Shown here: positions 1 through 6,688 of the stretch, in pieces
Layout of the letters: the number at the start of each line of letters is the position of its first letter
How positions within the stretch are numbered: position 1 is the stretch's first letter
Source of the DNA: Chloroflexota bacterium
Lineage (GTDB): Bacteria > Chloroflexota > Limnocylindria > P2-11E
Reading direction: 5' to 3'
Length of the DNA: 18,826 nt
NCBI GenBank assembly: GCA_005881085.1
Contig: VBGU01000055.1
Span: 1 to 18,826 of the forward strand
The notes under the pieces: model-generated
Database searches by the model: none
Seen by the model: the letters and a program-made list of their open reading frames with translations, nothing else
What the model was told of the DNA's origin: nothing
Translations under genes and position numbers: made by a program

Positions 1-579
1 GACGATCCGGCCGCCGGCGATGTCGACCTCGCGGACCACCGACGCGATCGCAGGAAACATCAGCTCGTCGCGCGATCCCTCCGCGCGCACCACGAGGACG
101 TCGGTCTCGCCAGCCCGGAGCACTTCGCTCACGGTGCCGAGCGACTTTCCCTCCGGCGTCTCCGCGCGGAGCCCGAGGAGGTCGGCCCAGAGATAGGCGT
201 CCTTCGCGGCACGGCGCGCTTCGGCGCGCGAGACGCGCAGGTTCCGGCCGCGGATGCGTTCGGCATCGTTTCGCGTGTTCAGGCCATCGAAGCGAACGAT
301 CGGGACATCGGCGGCGCCGCGGAGCGAGGCAACGACGAGCTCGCCCATTCCGTCACAGAGAAGGCGCGAGCCCTTGCGGAATCGATCGGCGATATCGGTG
401 CGCGGATGCACCTTCACCTCGCCACGCACGCCGTGCGGTGCACCCACGATCCCGACGATCGGGTCGTCGCTCCCACTACCGCCTGCGGCGGTACCGACGG
501 CGCTCGTGCGTCCGCGTCCGCCAGCGGCCGCGGCCCGCCCTCGCTTGTCAGTCGATTTCGAGGTTGACCTTTGTTCCAT
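1..579 (-). CDS. rimM: Ribosome maturation factor RimM (3' end cut by window edge)
   Basis: RimM binds ribosomal protein S19 and assists late assembly of the 30S head. The frame is open from an ATG at 579 to the window edge (193 codons, no stop yet). Residues from about 38 on match the family: a start-like block IVGIVGAPHGVRGEVKV, then TDIADRF, then NTRNDAERIRGRNLRV, then the PRC-barrel part with DAYLWADLLGL and ETDVLVVRAEG. The ATG lies inside khpA (overlap 32 bases), which gives an N-terminal extension of about 37 residues rich in Gly, Ala, Arg and Ser before the conserved core; no other ATG, GTG or TTG exists in frame between there and the core. No clear Shine-Dalgarno site is visible, so translation is probably coupled to khpA. 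The order rpsP-khpA-rimM is the usual one. Confidence 0.9.
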   Translation of the reverse strand, partial: MEQRSTSKSTDKRGRAAAAGGRGRTSAVGTAAGGSGSDDPIVGIVGAPHGVRGEVKVHPRTDIADRFRKGSRLLCDGMGELVVASLRGAADVPIVRFDGLNTRNDAERIRGRNLRVSRAEARRAAKDAYLWADLLGLRAETPEGKSLGTVSEVLRAGETDVLVVRAEGSRDELMFPAIASVVREVDIAGGRIV

Positions 580-802
580 CGCGCGTCGCCATCACTTTGA
601 GGAGCGCGCGGATGGCTTTCGCGATCCGTCCCCCGCGACCGATCACCTTTCCGACGTCGGGTTCGGCGACCTGCAGGTGGAGCTTGGTGAAGTCGCCGTC
701 CAGCTCCTCGGTGACAACGACCGCCGCGGGATCGTCGACCAGCGCTTGAGCGACGTGCTCCAGGAGGACCCGCATGCGACCGGGCGGCGCCGCCTGACTC
801 AC
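548..802 (-). CDS. khpA: KH-domain RNA-binding protein KhpA
   Basis: This is a small single-KH protein of the KhpA (YlqC) family, an RNA-binding partner of KhpB in many bacteria. The GXXG loop is visible as VIGRGGRIAKAIR, inside a typical stretch running from PDVGKVIG to LKVMATRDG. The listed start is a GTG at 802 whose bases overlap the rpsP stop (GTGA), giving 84 residues. An internal ATG at 775 would give a 75-residue protein beginning MRVLLEHVAQALVDDP, which fits the usual family start better. Neither start has a convincing Shine-Dalgarno site, so the start remains open between these two. It lies between rpsP and rimM, as in many bacteria, and almost certainly shares their transcript. Confidence 0.9.
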   Translation of the reverse strand: MSQAAPPGRMRVLLEHVAQALVDDPAAVVVTEELDGDFTKLHLQVAEPDVGKVIGRGGRIAKAIRALLKVMATRDGTKVNLEID

Positions 803-1068
803 CGTACTTTTGCCGGGACCTCGTCCTCGGGGATGCCGCTTCGGATGAGCAGCGAGCGCGTGGTCGAGGTGGGGCGCGCGCCGTTCTTGAACCAGTGCCG
901 GGCGCGCTCGGCGTCGACGACGAGACGCGCGGGCTCGGAAAGCGGGTCGTAATGGCCGATCGTTTCGATGAACTTGCCGTTTCGGGGCGCGCGCGAATCC
1001 GCGATCACCACGCGGTACGTCGGCGCTTTTGTCTTACCTACACGGCGCAGGCGAATGTGTACTGCCAA
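799..1068 (-). CDS. rpsP: 30S ribosomal protein S16
   Basis: S16 is an essential assembly protein of the small ribosomal subunit. The 89-residue product begins with the family signature AVHIRLRRVGKTKAPTYRVV, followed by ADSRAPRNGKFIETIGHYDP and a conserved helix containing ERARHWFKNGARPT. The start codon is TTG at 1068; this is fixed by homology, since S16 proteins begin Met-Ala-Val-x-Ile-Arg-Leu. An AGGAGG Shine-Dalgarno motif sits at 1081-1086, 12 bases upstream, slightly far for optimal initiation. The stop overlaps the possible GTG start of khpA. The gene follows ffh after a 102-base spacer that holds G-rich inverted repeats. Confidence 0.95.
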   Translation of the reverse strand: MAVHIRLRRVGKTKAPTYRVVIADSRAPRNGKFIETIGHYDPLSEPARLVVDAERARHWFKNGARPTSTTRSLLIRSGIPEDEVPAKVR

Positions 1069-1170
1069 CTCGGTCGGGATCCTCCTCGCGAATGTGCCGT
1101 CCCTGGGGTCCCTACCCCATCAGGGGCCCCTGCCCCCGGGAGGCGAACCCATCGATGATATGGCATCGGA
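1069..1170 (-). other. ffh-rpsP spacer with G/C-rich hairpin and dispersed G-rich element
   Basis: This 102-base spacer is the longest gap in the ffh-rpsP-khpA-rimM run. It contains a perfect 12-base palindrome CAGGGGCCCCTG at 1121-1132 and an adjacent imperfect hairpin (CCCTG-GGG at 1101-1108 pairing with CCC-AT-CAGGG near 1116-1125). No T-run follows on the minus strand, so it does not look like an intrinsic terminator. The 15-base string ggggcccctgccccc at 1123-1137 occurs again within smc at 9899-9913. The rpsP Shine-Dalgarno site is at 1081-1086. Role unknown; a processing or attenuation hairpin, or a dispersed repeat, are both possible. Confidence 0.5.
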
Positions 1171-2520
1171 TCACGCTCCGGGGAGTCCCGGCATACCGGG
1201 CAGGCGCGGCAACCGCCCGCTCTTGGCCATCGAACCCATCTGCTTCATGAGCTTGCGCATCTCGGCGAACTGCTTTGTGAGCTGGTTCACGTCCGACACG
1301 GTCGTCCCGGAGCCCGCCGCGATCCGGCGCCGCCGCGACCCGTTGATGAGCGCCGGGTCGGCGCGCTCGGCCTTCGTCATCGACGAGATGATCGCCTCGA
1401 TCTTGCGCATCTGTTGCTCGGCTTCAGGCCCCTCCGGTAGCTGCTTCGCGATTCCGCCGAGCCCGGGGATCATCTTCAGGAGATCGCCGAGCGGCCCCAT
1501 CCTCTTCACCTGCTGGAGTTGCGTGTAGAAGTCCTCGAATGTGAACTGAGCGTCTAGGAATTTCTTGGCCTGCGCTTCGGCCGTCTTCTGGTCCATGTGC
1601 TCCTGCGCGCGCTCGACGAGCGTGAGGATGTCCCCCATCCCGAGGATCCGCTGCGCGAGCCGGTCGGGGTGGAACACCTCAATCGCGTCGAGCTTCTCGC
1701 CGGTCCCGATGAGCTTCACCGGAACACCGGTCACCGCGCGCACCGAGAGCGACGCGCCGCCGCGGGCGTCGCCATCGGCCTTCGCCAATACGAGTCCCGT
1801 CAACGGGAGCCGCGAGTGAAACACTGTCGCGCTCTCGACCGCGTCCTGTCCGGCCATCGCATCGACCACCAGGAGGGTTTCGTGCGGCCTGGCCGCGGCG
1901 ACGACCTCCGCGATCTCGGTCATCATCGCCTCGTCGATGTGAAGACGGCCCGCTGTATCGACGATCACCGTGTCGCGGCCCTCCGCGGGTGCAGCAACGG
2001 CGAACGCGGCGACATCGGCGGCGACGCGTTTCGGATCGACCGCGCGCACCGGGATCCCGAGCTGTTTCCCGAGGGCCACGAGCTGATCGATCGCGGCAGG
2101 TCGGTGCACGTCCGCCGCGACGAGGAGGGGATGCCGGCCTTGCTTCCGCAAGAGGTTGGCGAGCTTGGCGGCGGTCGTGGTCTTCCCCGATCCCTGGAGC
2201 CCGGCGAGGACGATGACAGTCGGGGGGCGCTCCGCGCGCGCGAGCGGTGTGGCCGCGCCGCCGAGCATCTCGACGATCGCATCGTGGACGATCTTGACGA
2301 CCTGCTGCGCGCCGGTGATCGACTCGAGGACGCGCTCGCCGATCGCGCGCTCGCGAACGGTGGCGATGAGCTGGCGCACGACCCTCAGGTTCACGTCGGC
2401 TTCGAGGAGCGCGACGCGAACGTCGCGTAGCGCTTCGTCGAGGTCGGCCTCGCTCACGCGCGGACGCCCGCGTAGCCGCTCGAACGTGTTGGTCAGACGA
2501 TCAGAGAGCTGCTCGAACAC
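1171..2520 (-). CDS. ffh: Signal recognition particle protein Ffh (SRP54)
   Basis: Ffh is the GTPase and signal-sequence-binding subunit of the bacterial SRP, which targets membrane and secreted proteins co-translationally to FtsY. The N domain spans about residues 1-90, starting MFEQLSDRLTNTFERLRGR. The G domain has P-loop GLQGSGKTTT (107-116), the VAADVHRPAAIDQL block, DTAGRLHIDEAMM (from 188) and TKADGDARGG. The M domain includes MGPLGDLLKMIPGLGG and a Met/Gly/Pro-rich tail GMPGLPGA. At 449 residues it is full length. The start is GTG at 2520, chosen by homology; no strong Shine-Dalgarno site precedes it. Its receptor ftsY lies about 6 kb away on the same strand, separated by the accessory segment; the HD-GYP gene ends only 33 bases upstream. 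Confidence 0.97.
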   Translation of the reverse strand: MFEQLSDRLTNTFERLRGRPRVSEADLDEALRDVRVALLEADVNLRVVRQLIATVRERAIGERVLESITGAQQVVKIVHDAIVEMLGGAATPLARAERPPTVIVLAGLQGSGKTTTAAKLANLLRKQGRHPLLVAADVHRPAAIDQLVALGKQLGIPVRAVDPKRVAADVAAFAVAAPAEGRDTVIVDTAGRLHIDEAMMTEIAEVVAAARPHETLLVVDAMAGQDAVESATVFHSRLPLTGLVLAKADGDARGGASLSVRAVTGVPVKLIGTGEKLDAIEVFHPDRLAQRILGMGDILTLVERAQEHMDQKTAEAQAKKFLDAQFTFEDFYTQLQQVKRMGPLGDLLKMIPGLGGIAKQLPEGPEAEQQMRKIEAIISSMTKAERADPALINGSRRRRIAAGSGTTVSDVNQLTKQFAEMRKLMKQMGSMAKSGRLPRLPGMPGLPGA

Positions 2521-2553
2521 CAGACACGACTCTAGAGCGTCGCGGCGAAGCTC

Positions 2554-3948
2554 CTAGTTCATGCTGAGGCGCGCGGCCTCGACGGCGAGCTCGCGCACAT
2601 GCACATGCTCGGCGCCATCGTGCGCGTGCGCGGCCCCCGACGCCCCGATCTCGATCTGGCGGATGAACGCCTCGACGACGATCGGATTGAGCTGGGAGCC
2701 TGCGACCCGCCGCAGCTCGGCCACAGCCTCATCGTGACCGAGCGCCGAACGGTATGGGCGCGTCGAGGTCATCGCCTCGTACGTGTCGGCGACCGAGATG
2801 ATCTGCGCGGCGAGCGGGATCTCGTCGCCCTTGAGTCCGTTGGGGTAGCCGGACCCGTCGTAGTGCTCGTGGTGCGCGAGCACGATCGGCCGGATCCGCT
2901 CCAGATTCGGAACCTCGCCGATGAGATTCGCGCCGATCACCGGATGTGTCTTCATCTCGGCCCATTCCTCGTCTGTGAGGGCCGAAGGTTTGAGGAGGAT
3001 GTGCTCCGGGATCCCGATCTTTCCGATGTCGTGGAAGAGCGTGCCCAGATTCACCGCGGCGGTCTCGTCTGGCCCGAGGCCGAGCGACCTCGCGACGGCG
3101 AGGGCGTGCTGCATCGTGGCGTCAGAGTGACCGGTCGTGGAGCGCTCTTTGGCGGCGAGCGAGCCGAGGAGGGCGGCGATCACCGACACGTGCGAGGCCT
3201 CGAGCCGCTCCGTCGTTCGATGAAGGTTCTCGTTCAGCGACACGAGCTCGCGGTTACGGTCGCGGACCTGCGTCGACTTCATCATGTAGAGCCTGAACGA
3301 GTACCACGCGATCCCGAGCGGCAGGACGAACACGATCACTCCGATGACGCCGAGCGACTGATACGCGAGCGCAAGCGCGGCACCGTTCACCGCCGTCGCC
3401 AGGTAGTTGATCGGCATCCACGCGAAGTTCTGCATCCACACGTCGACGAAGCGCGAGCTCGATGTCAGCGTGATCACCGCGGCAGTCAGGACGCTGTTGA
3501 CGGCGAAGTAGACCGCGGCCGAGACCGCCACCGCGAGCATCGTCGGTACGAACGCCCCGGGCGGCACCATCCCGCCGACGAGCTGGTACGTGCTCGACGC
3601 GAGGTACGTCGAGACCATCATCCCGCCGAAGTTGAAGATGATCTTTCGCGCGGGCTTCGGCTTGGGGGTATAGGCGTTCACGGCGACGACCACGACCGTG
3701 GCCCAGAGCGCCACGGGGGTGCCGAACAAGACGTACGCGGCGATCTTCACGGCAAACGCGACCGAGATCGAGCTCGACCGGAAGAGCACGACGGGATTCC
3801 GCTGGGCGACCCCGACGAGCACAAGGATCACCACGAACATCACCGGGTCGATGGCGCTCGTCCTGACGTTGGTCGAGCTCGCCACGAGGACGACCAGACC
3901 GAGCGCGGCGATGATCGCGATGTAGATCTTCGCGGCTTGCTGCTTCAT
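2554..3948 (-). CDS. Membrane HD-GYP domain protein (putative c-di-GMP phosphodiesterase)
   Basis: The 464-residue product has an N-terminal multi-pass region (about residues 5-222, roughly seven to eight hydrophobic segments), a short coiled linker with RDRNRELVSLNENL, and a C-terminal HD-GYP domain. The HD pair is in FHDIGKIGIPE (305-315); the GYP part is HHEHYDGSGYP (359-369); HPVIG and SVADTYEAMTSTRPYR are also present. All signature metal ligands appear intact, so hydrolysis of c-di-GMP is plausible, but the substrate is inferred from the family. The tail is His-rich (HAHDGAEHVHV). The start is ATG at 3948, which overlaps the stop of the upstream protease by one base (TGATG); reading further upstream would only translate the out-of-frame Trp repeat of the protease. 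The membrane part resembles no sensor family I can name with confidence. Confidence 0.92.
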   Translation of the reverse strand: MKQQAAKIYIAIIAALGLVVLVASSTNVRTSAIDPVMFVVILVLVGVAQRNPVVLFRSSSISVAFAVKIAAYVLFGTPVALWATVVVVAVNAYTPKPKPARKIIFNFGGMMVSTYLASSTYQLVGGMVPPGAFVPTMLAVAVSAAVYFAVNSVLTAAVITLTSSSRFVDVWMQNFAWMPINYLATAVNGAALALAYQSLGVIGVIVFVLPLGIAWYSFRLYMMKSTQVRDRNRELVSLNENLHRTTERLEASHVSVIAALLGSLAAKERSTTGHSDATMQHALAVARSLGLGPDETAAVNLGTLFHDIGKIGIPEHILLKPSALTDEEWAEMKTHPVIGANLIGEVPNLERIRPIVLAHHEHYDGSGYPNGLKGDEIPLAAQIISVADTYEAMTSTRPYRSALGHDEAVAELRRVAGSQLNPIVVEAFIRQIEIGASGAAHAHDGAEHVHVRELAVEAARLSMN

Positions 3949-5672
3949 CAGTCCAGCACCTTCCCGCCACCGTGGCTCTTTCGCCCCTTGTCCTTCACCG
4001 GGACCAATTCCCAGGCGACGTCCTCCCAGGTGATGCCTTCCCAGGCGATGTCCTCCCAGGCGATGTCCTGCCAGTTGACCGCGGACCAGTTGAACGATGC
4101 CCAGTTGACGTTTTGCCACGTGACCGCGTCCCAGACGACGTTGGACCAGGTGACCCCAGACCACGGGACGCCGTTCGAATCCACGCCGCCGTTGAACGCG
4201 AGGTCACACCAGCTGAGCGGCTGACCGTAGACCTGCGCATACATCTCGCTCGCAAATCCGGCCGAGACTGGATCCGCGGCTGCGCCGGCGCTCTGATCCG
4301 ACGCCGCGACTGCCGCCACCGCGCTGACCATCCCGCTTCCCGTCGTCTCGGGAGATCCGTACGAAAGCGCGGTCGCGCTGCTCTTCAAACGATTCTTCAC
4401 CTGCCCGGGGGTAAGCGCTGGGCTGCGCTCGAGCATCAACGCGACGACTCCGGCGACGACCGGCGCCGCCATCGACGTCCCCGATAGGCGGAAATACGCC
4501 GGTGCCAGCGGGTCCAGACCGGCCACGACACGATCAGGGAGCTCCTGATCGAGCGTGCTGCCCGGCGAGCGGAGGCTCACGATCCTCCGGCCGGGCGCGA
4601 CGAGGTCCGGCTTCGCAAGGCCGTCGATCGGCGTGACGCCGCGCGACGACCACGACGCCAGAGCGTCATCTGCGGTCGCCGCTGTGCCGCTGTCGTCGAT
4701 GCCGCCGACGGTGATCACGTATGGATCGTTGCCCGGCGAGGTGATCGTCCGTACCGCCGGCCCTTCGTTACCAGCGGACACCACGACGGTGATGCCGGCG
4801 AAAACGAGCATTTCGGCCGCGGTCGCGAGGGGATCGTCACGGTAGCTCGTCGTAGTCGGCCCGCCCGCCGAGAGGTTGACGACGCGGATGTTGTAGTCGT
4901 TGCGGTGTGCGAGGACCCACTGCATCCCCGCGATGAGGGTGGATACGTGGGTAGAGCCGGAGGCCGCGATGACGCGAACGTCGATCAGGTTCGCGCCGGG
5001 CGCGACCCCGGCATATGCGCCGCCCGAAGCGGTGCCGTCACCGGCGACGAGGCCGGCGACGTGCGTACCGTGCCCGCCTGGATCGGCCGGTGCAACGAGC
5101 ACAGTGCCGCTGCCGGTCGTGAAGTCGACCGAGGCGACGATCCGGCCCAAAAGGTCCGGGTGCGGGGCGATGCCACTGTCGAGGATCGCGACACCGATCC
5201 CCCTACCGGTAACGCCGAGCTGACGCCAGGCCGCCGGTGCTCCGACCTCGAGGATGCCGGGGCTTGACGCCAGCGCCGCACCATCGACAGGGTCGAATGT
5301 CGCGGTAATGGCCTCGTCGACCGAGACGTACCCGACGTCCGGGTCGTTCGCGAGCGCCAGAACCTCGGCGCCGGTGAGGATCGCGGACGCTCCGCCGACG
5401 ATCGAAAGCCCGCGACCGACCTTCCCGTGCGCTCGCTGCACCGCCGCGGCGGCGCGCTCGGCGTGATGACCGTTGTTCAGCTTGACGGCGGCCCGGACGA
5501 TGACCGCGAAGTCGTCCATGGGTTTGGATTGCGCGAGCGCGAGCAAGGAAGCGCTGATCTTGGCATCCGCATGGGTCTTCGCTCCCGCCGGGGTCGCCTG
5601 CGTCGCCGTCACGATGACGGCTGCCAGACACAACCCCGCCCAGCGCATGCCCACCCATCCCCGTCTGCTCAC
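3948..5672 (-). CDS. Secreted subtilisin-like S8 protease with C-terminal Trp-pentad repeat
   Basis: The 574-residue product begins with a signal peptide (SRRGW, then a hydrophobic core, likely cut after ATPAGA near residue 31). An I9-type inhibitor propeptide follows (about 40-120, DDFAVIVRAAV to DVGYVSVDEAI), then a complete S8 catalytic domain: Asp165 in AILDSGI, His201 in GHGTHVAGL, oxyanion Asn302 in SAGNEGP and Ser400 in SGTSMAAP. The C-terminal region carries eleven Trp residues spaced exactly five apart (504-554), then a basic tail. The start is a GTG at 5672, preceded by GGGGGAG (5677-5683); upstream in-frame codons lack signal-like character. The stop overlaps the start of the HD-GYP gene, implying coupled translation. 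The substrate is unknown. The Trp-pentad tail may bind the cell surface or form a compact repeat fold; this is inference. Confidence 0.93.
   Translation of the reverse strand: MSRRGWVGMRWAGLCLAAVIVTATQATPAGAKTHADAKISASLLALAQSKPMDDFAVIVRAAVKLNNGHHAERAAAAVQRAHGKVGRGLSIVGGASAILTGAEVLALANDPDVGYVSVDEAITATFDPVDGAALASSPGILEVGAPAAWRQLGVTGRGIGVAILDSGIAPHPDLLGRIVASVDFTTGSGTVLVAPADPGGHGTHVAGLVAGDGTASGGAYAGVAPGANLIDVRVIAASGSTHVSTLIAGMQWVLAHRNDYNIRVVNLSAGGPTTTSYRDDPLATAAEMLVFAGITVVVSAGNEGPAVRTITSPGNDPYVITVGGIDDSGTAATADDALASWSSRGVTPIDGLAKPDLVAPGRRIVSLRSPGSTLDQELPDRVVAGLDPLAPAYFRLSGTSMAAPVVAGVVALMLERSPALTPGQVKNRLKSSATALSYGSPETTGSGMVSAVAAVAASDQSAGAAADPVSAGFASEMYAQVYGQPLSWCDLAFNGGVDSNGVPWSGVTWSNVVWDAVTWQNVNWASFNWSAVNWQDIAWEDIAWEGITWEDVAWELVPVKDKGRKSHGGGKVLD
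4011..4163 (-). repeat. 15-bp tandem repeats encoding W-x-x-x-x pentads
   Basis: Eleven Trp codons recur at exactly 15-base intervals at the 3' end of the protease gene. Typical units read W-E-D-I-A, W-S-A-V-N and W-Q-D-I-A. The DNA units nearest the 3' end are close to identical (tcccaggcgatgtcc and variants near 4016-4075), while units further upstream are more diverged, which suggests recent expansion by slippage at the 3' side. Confidence 0.9.
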
Positions 5673-5676
5673 GCGA

Positions 5677-5683
5677 CTCCCCC
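5677..5683 (-). promoter_or_regulatory. Ribosome binding site of the S8 protease (decides GTG start)
   Basis: On the minus strand GGGGGAG lies four bases before the GTG at 5672. This supports the start placing the signal peptide at the N terminus rather than the earlier in-frame ATG at 5801. Confidence 0.65.
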
Positions 5684-5727
5684 GACGCGGCGTCCCGCCG
5701 CGTTTCACCCCGTTGGGCGATAGCAAG

Positions 5728-5743
5728 CGCGTTTTGGAACGCG
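5728..5743. promoter_or_regulatory. Inverted repeat in the divergent protease/GGDEF spacer (possible operator)
   Basis: CGCGTT-TTGG-AACGCG is a perfect 6+6 inverted repeat with a 4-base loop, located in the 146-base spacer between the divergent S8 protease (start 5672) and GGDEF gene (start 5819). The position suits an operator or a short leader hairpin for the protease transcript. No confident -35/-10 pair could be assigned on either strand. Confidence 0.35.
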
Positions 5744-5818
5744 ACTTCAATAGTTGACGAGCCTCTTGAATCCCTGCGGACACACGATTGGTACAACGCA
5801 TGTCTCGTTCTCGCGCGC

Positions 5819-6679
5819 ATGCTCGTCGACATGACGCTCCAAAGTTTTGTGTCGAGCGCGGACCTTGCGATCGCGATCTCGATCGCAGCGCTCAGCGTCT
5901 CGGCACTGCGAAGCGGACGACGGCCGCGGCGTATGCGTTCGTGGCTCTTCTTCGCCCTCGCGTCGCTGACGCTGGTCGTGCACAGCGCCTTCGGCACGCA
6001 GGGTGACGGTCAGGCCGAAGCGGCAGCGCTCTTCGAACTGCTGACGCTCGCGCTCTTCGCGATCGGCTTCGTGCTCCTCTATGGTGCGGACCGCGAACAG
6101 TTGCGCAGCATCGAGACACTCGCCGAGCTCGATCCGACGACAGGCCTGCTGAACCGTCAAGCGTTCCGGGAGCTCGTGAGCGCGCACCTCCGCCGCCCGC
6201 GTCACGGCCCCTCGGCTGTCGCCGTCGTGGATCTCGACGGCTTCAAGGCAGTCAACGACTCGCGGGGCCATCCCGCGGGTGACGAGGTCCTCGGCCTCGT
6301 CGCGGCAGCGATCCGGGCCAATCTCCGGGCGCAGGACCTCGCGTCGCGGTACGGCGGGGACGAATTCGTGATTTTCCTGGCCGACTGCCCTGTCGAGAGC
6401 GCCCTTCCCATCATGGGTGACCGCGGCGTCCGGCTCGACGGTGACGGCCTCGGTCGGTCTCGCGCTCTCCGCGGACGGCGGCGCCGAGCTCGACGATCTG
6501 GTCCGTACCGCGGACCGCGCGCTTCTTTCGGTGAAGCGCTCGGGCAAGAACCAGCTCCTCGTCGCGGAGACCGTCTAAGCCGAGGCGCCCGGCCTTTTGA
6601 TCAGCGTGCCCAGCTCCGCCGGCGTGACCTCGGGGCCATAGAGATAGCCCTGCACGATCTCGACGCCGAGGGTCGCTAG
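5819..6679 (+). CDS. Membrane GGDEF protein (diguanylate cyclase), C-terminus shifted out of frame
   Basis: Three hydrophobic segments (about residues 14-30, 41-58 and 68-88) precede a GGDEF domain. Visible signatures are LDPTTGLLNR (104-113), DLDGFKAVNDSRGHPAGDEVL (138-158), an intact I-site R170-A-Q-D173 and GGDEF at 179-183, exactly five residues after the I-site. After about residue 200 this frame becomes Arg-rich and unrelated to the family. The normal C-terminal part of the domain continues in the frame one base ahead and stops at 6578. So the open frame to 6679 has an artificial tail; an intact gene would run 5819-6578 with one base removed near 6401-6425. ATG 5819 is used; ATG 5831 is an in-frame alternative. 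Divergent from the S8 protease and convergent with the EAL gene. Confidence 0.8.
   Translation: MLVDMTLQSFVSSADLAIAISIAALSVSALRSGRRPRRMRSWLFFALASLTLVVHSAFGTQGDGQAEAAALFELLTLALFAIGFVLLYGADREQLRSIETLAELDPTTGLLNRQAFRELVSAHLRRPRHGPSAVAVVDLDGFKAVNDSRGHPAGDEVLGLVAAAIRANLRAQDLASRYGGDEFVIFLADCPVESALPIMGDRGVRLDGDGLGRSRALRGRRRRARRSGPYRGPRASFGEALGQEPAPRRGDRLSRGARPFDQRAQLRRRDLGAIEIALHDLDAEGR
6420..6578 (+). pseudogene. Out-of-frame C-terminal part of the GGDEF domain
   Basis: Reading from 6420 gives TAASGSTVTASVGLALSADG, then LDDLVRTADRALLSVKRSGKN, ending QLLVAETV and a TAA at 6576-6578. These match the expected GGDEF ending (SVG strand, AD-A-L helix, K-x-S-G-K-N). Joining it to residue 200 of the upstream frame restores a normally spaced domain. 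One surplus base (or two missing) near the string catgggtgacc explains the break. It could be a true mutation, an assembly or consensus error, or less likely a programmed +1 shift. Confidence 0.8.
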
Positions 6680-6688
6680 AGCGTGCTA
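6575..6688 (-). pseudogene. C-terminal EAL-domain segment beyond an in-frame amber codon
   Basis: Continuing in the EAL frame past the TAG at 6688-6686 gives HALATLGVEIVQGYLYG, then PEVTPAELGTLIKRPGASA, and a TAG at 6577-6575. The LG-x-x-x-x-QGY-L-x-x-P pattern is the standard end of EAL domains, so the segment was coding. The terminal TAG overlaps the TAA that ends the repaired GGDEF frame (shared CTAA at 6575-6578). Confidence 0.85.

Noticed and set aside
3949..4164. 72-codon upstream extension of the HD-GYP frame
   Set aside because: It is the Trp repeat of the protease read in another frame; the coupled ATG at 3948 starts directly before the first membrane segment.
2599..4224. Long plus-strand open frame (541 codons) opposite the HD-GYP and protease genes
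   Set aside because: It is antisense to clearly recognised domains, has an Arg/His/Asp-rich composition typical of high-GC shadow frames and shows no motif.
5754..5800. Promoter hexamers (TTGACG, TTGAAT) for the GGDEF gene
   Set aside because: No -10 with acceptable sequence lies at 16-18 bases from either hexamer.
5203..5997. Minus-strand frame containing a pilin-like string (STIEVAFQNALAIAQ)
   Set aside because: Overlaps the protease in another frame and becomes Arg-rich; the resemblance is a chance reading of the protease 5' region.
6579..6679. Arg-rich C-terminal tail of the GGDEF frame as a real domain
   Set aside because: It lies past the natural stop of the gene and reads antisense to the EAL terminus; it results from the frameshift.
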